Positions 63,869 to 64,000 of a stretch of 64,000 bases of DNA are shown here, piece by piece (the first letter of the stretch is position 1; the number at the start of each line of letters is the position of its first letter). The notes below the pieces were generated by a model that worked only from the letters and a program-made list of their open reading frames with translations, was not told the origin of the DNA and searched no databases. The DNA is from Budorcas taxicolor (Eukaryota; Chordata; Mammalia; Artiodactyla; Bovidae). Made by a program: the position numbers and the translations under genes. The DNA is taken from NCBI RefSeq assembly GCF_023091745.1, contig NC_068922.1, forward strand, positions 32,592,501 through 32,656,500. Direction: 5' to 3'.

Positions 63869-64000
63869 GACTTCCCTGGGGGCTCAGACGGTAAAGCGTC
63901 TGCCTACAATGCAGGAGACCCAGGTTTGATCCCTGGGTTGGGAAGATCCCCTGGAGAAGGAAATGGCAACCCACTCCAGTACTCTTGCCTGGAAAATCCC
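63869..64000 (+). mobile_element. Bov-tA SINE, cut by window end
   Basis: 'gacttccctgggggctcaga', 'caggtttgatccctgggttg' and 'cactccagtactcttgcctg'; the 3' half lies beyond the window. The sequence is close to consensus, suggesting a young copy. Confidence 0.94.

Noticed and set aside
1..64000. SINE heads as tRNA genes
   Set aside because: The Bov-tA and CHR heads keep A- and B-box-like motifs from tRNA-Glu, but they do not fold as tRNAs and lack mature tRNA structure.
1..64000. CRISPR array, operon, phage or bacterial mobile element
   Set aside because: The repeat content is vertebrate throughout. No regularly spaced direct repeats with unique spacers and no compact gene clusters are present.

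Overview
The window is mammalian nuclear DNA from a ruminant, most likely a bovid. The evidence is its repeats: many Bov-tA and BOV-A2 SINEs, BovB (RTE-type) LINE tails, CHR-type tRNA-Glu SINEs shared across Cetartiodactyla, and artiodactyl-type L1 3' ends. Older mammalian elements lie underneath: L2, MIR, MER5A, MLT1-type LTRs and old L1. Cattle, sheep, goat and other bovids cannot be told apart from sequence reading alone.

I found no protein-coding gene that I can support, and no rRNA, tRNA or snRNA gene. The longest open frames are transposon remnants (C-terminal BovB ORF2 at about 4.8-5.3 kb and 54.0-54.4 kb) or isolated frames of 60-160 codons without recognisable domains. The window therefore looks like an intergenic or large-intron segment in which most annotatable sequence is retroelement.

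Layout. 0-7 kb: Bov-tA copies, an old antisense L1 with two CHR insertions, a long CHR element, a BovB tail, and two copies of a MIR-containing segment. 8-11.6 kb: one eroded antisense L1 carrying three younger insertions. 12-19 kb: scattered SINEs, a BovB with an internal deletion, and about 2.7 kb with no repeat I recognise. 19.8-25.3 kb: L1 3' ends in both orientations, an LTR, an antisense L2 split by BOV-A2, and a SINE-split L1. 25.4-35 kb: inverted MLT1-type pieces, a MER5A split by a CHR SINE, a second LTR of the same family, and an MLT1 piece carrying three nested insertions. 35-52.9 kb: lower repeat density, with L2 ORF2 fragments, CHR SINEs and two more L1 3' regions. 52.9-55.5 kb: the strangest part, a mosaic of inverted and direct duplications inside L1. 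56-64 kb: a 0.3-kb direct duplication whose second copy later received a SINE, a probable solo LTR, and more SINEs.

No working biological system is apparent. The useful content is the insertion history: many clear target-site duplications, nested insertions that give relative ages, and the rearranged mosaic at 53-55.5 kb. All family names come from pattern recognition, not database search. Boundaries of old elements are accurate to perhaps 10-30 bases.
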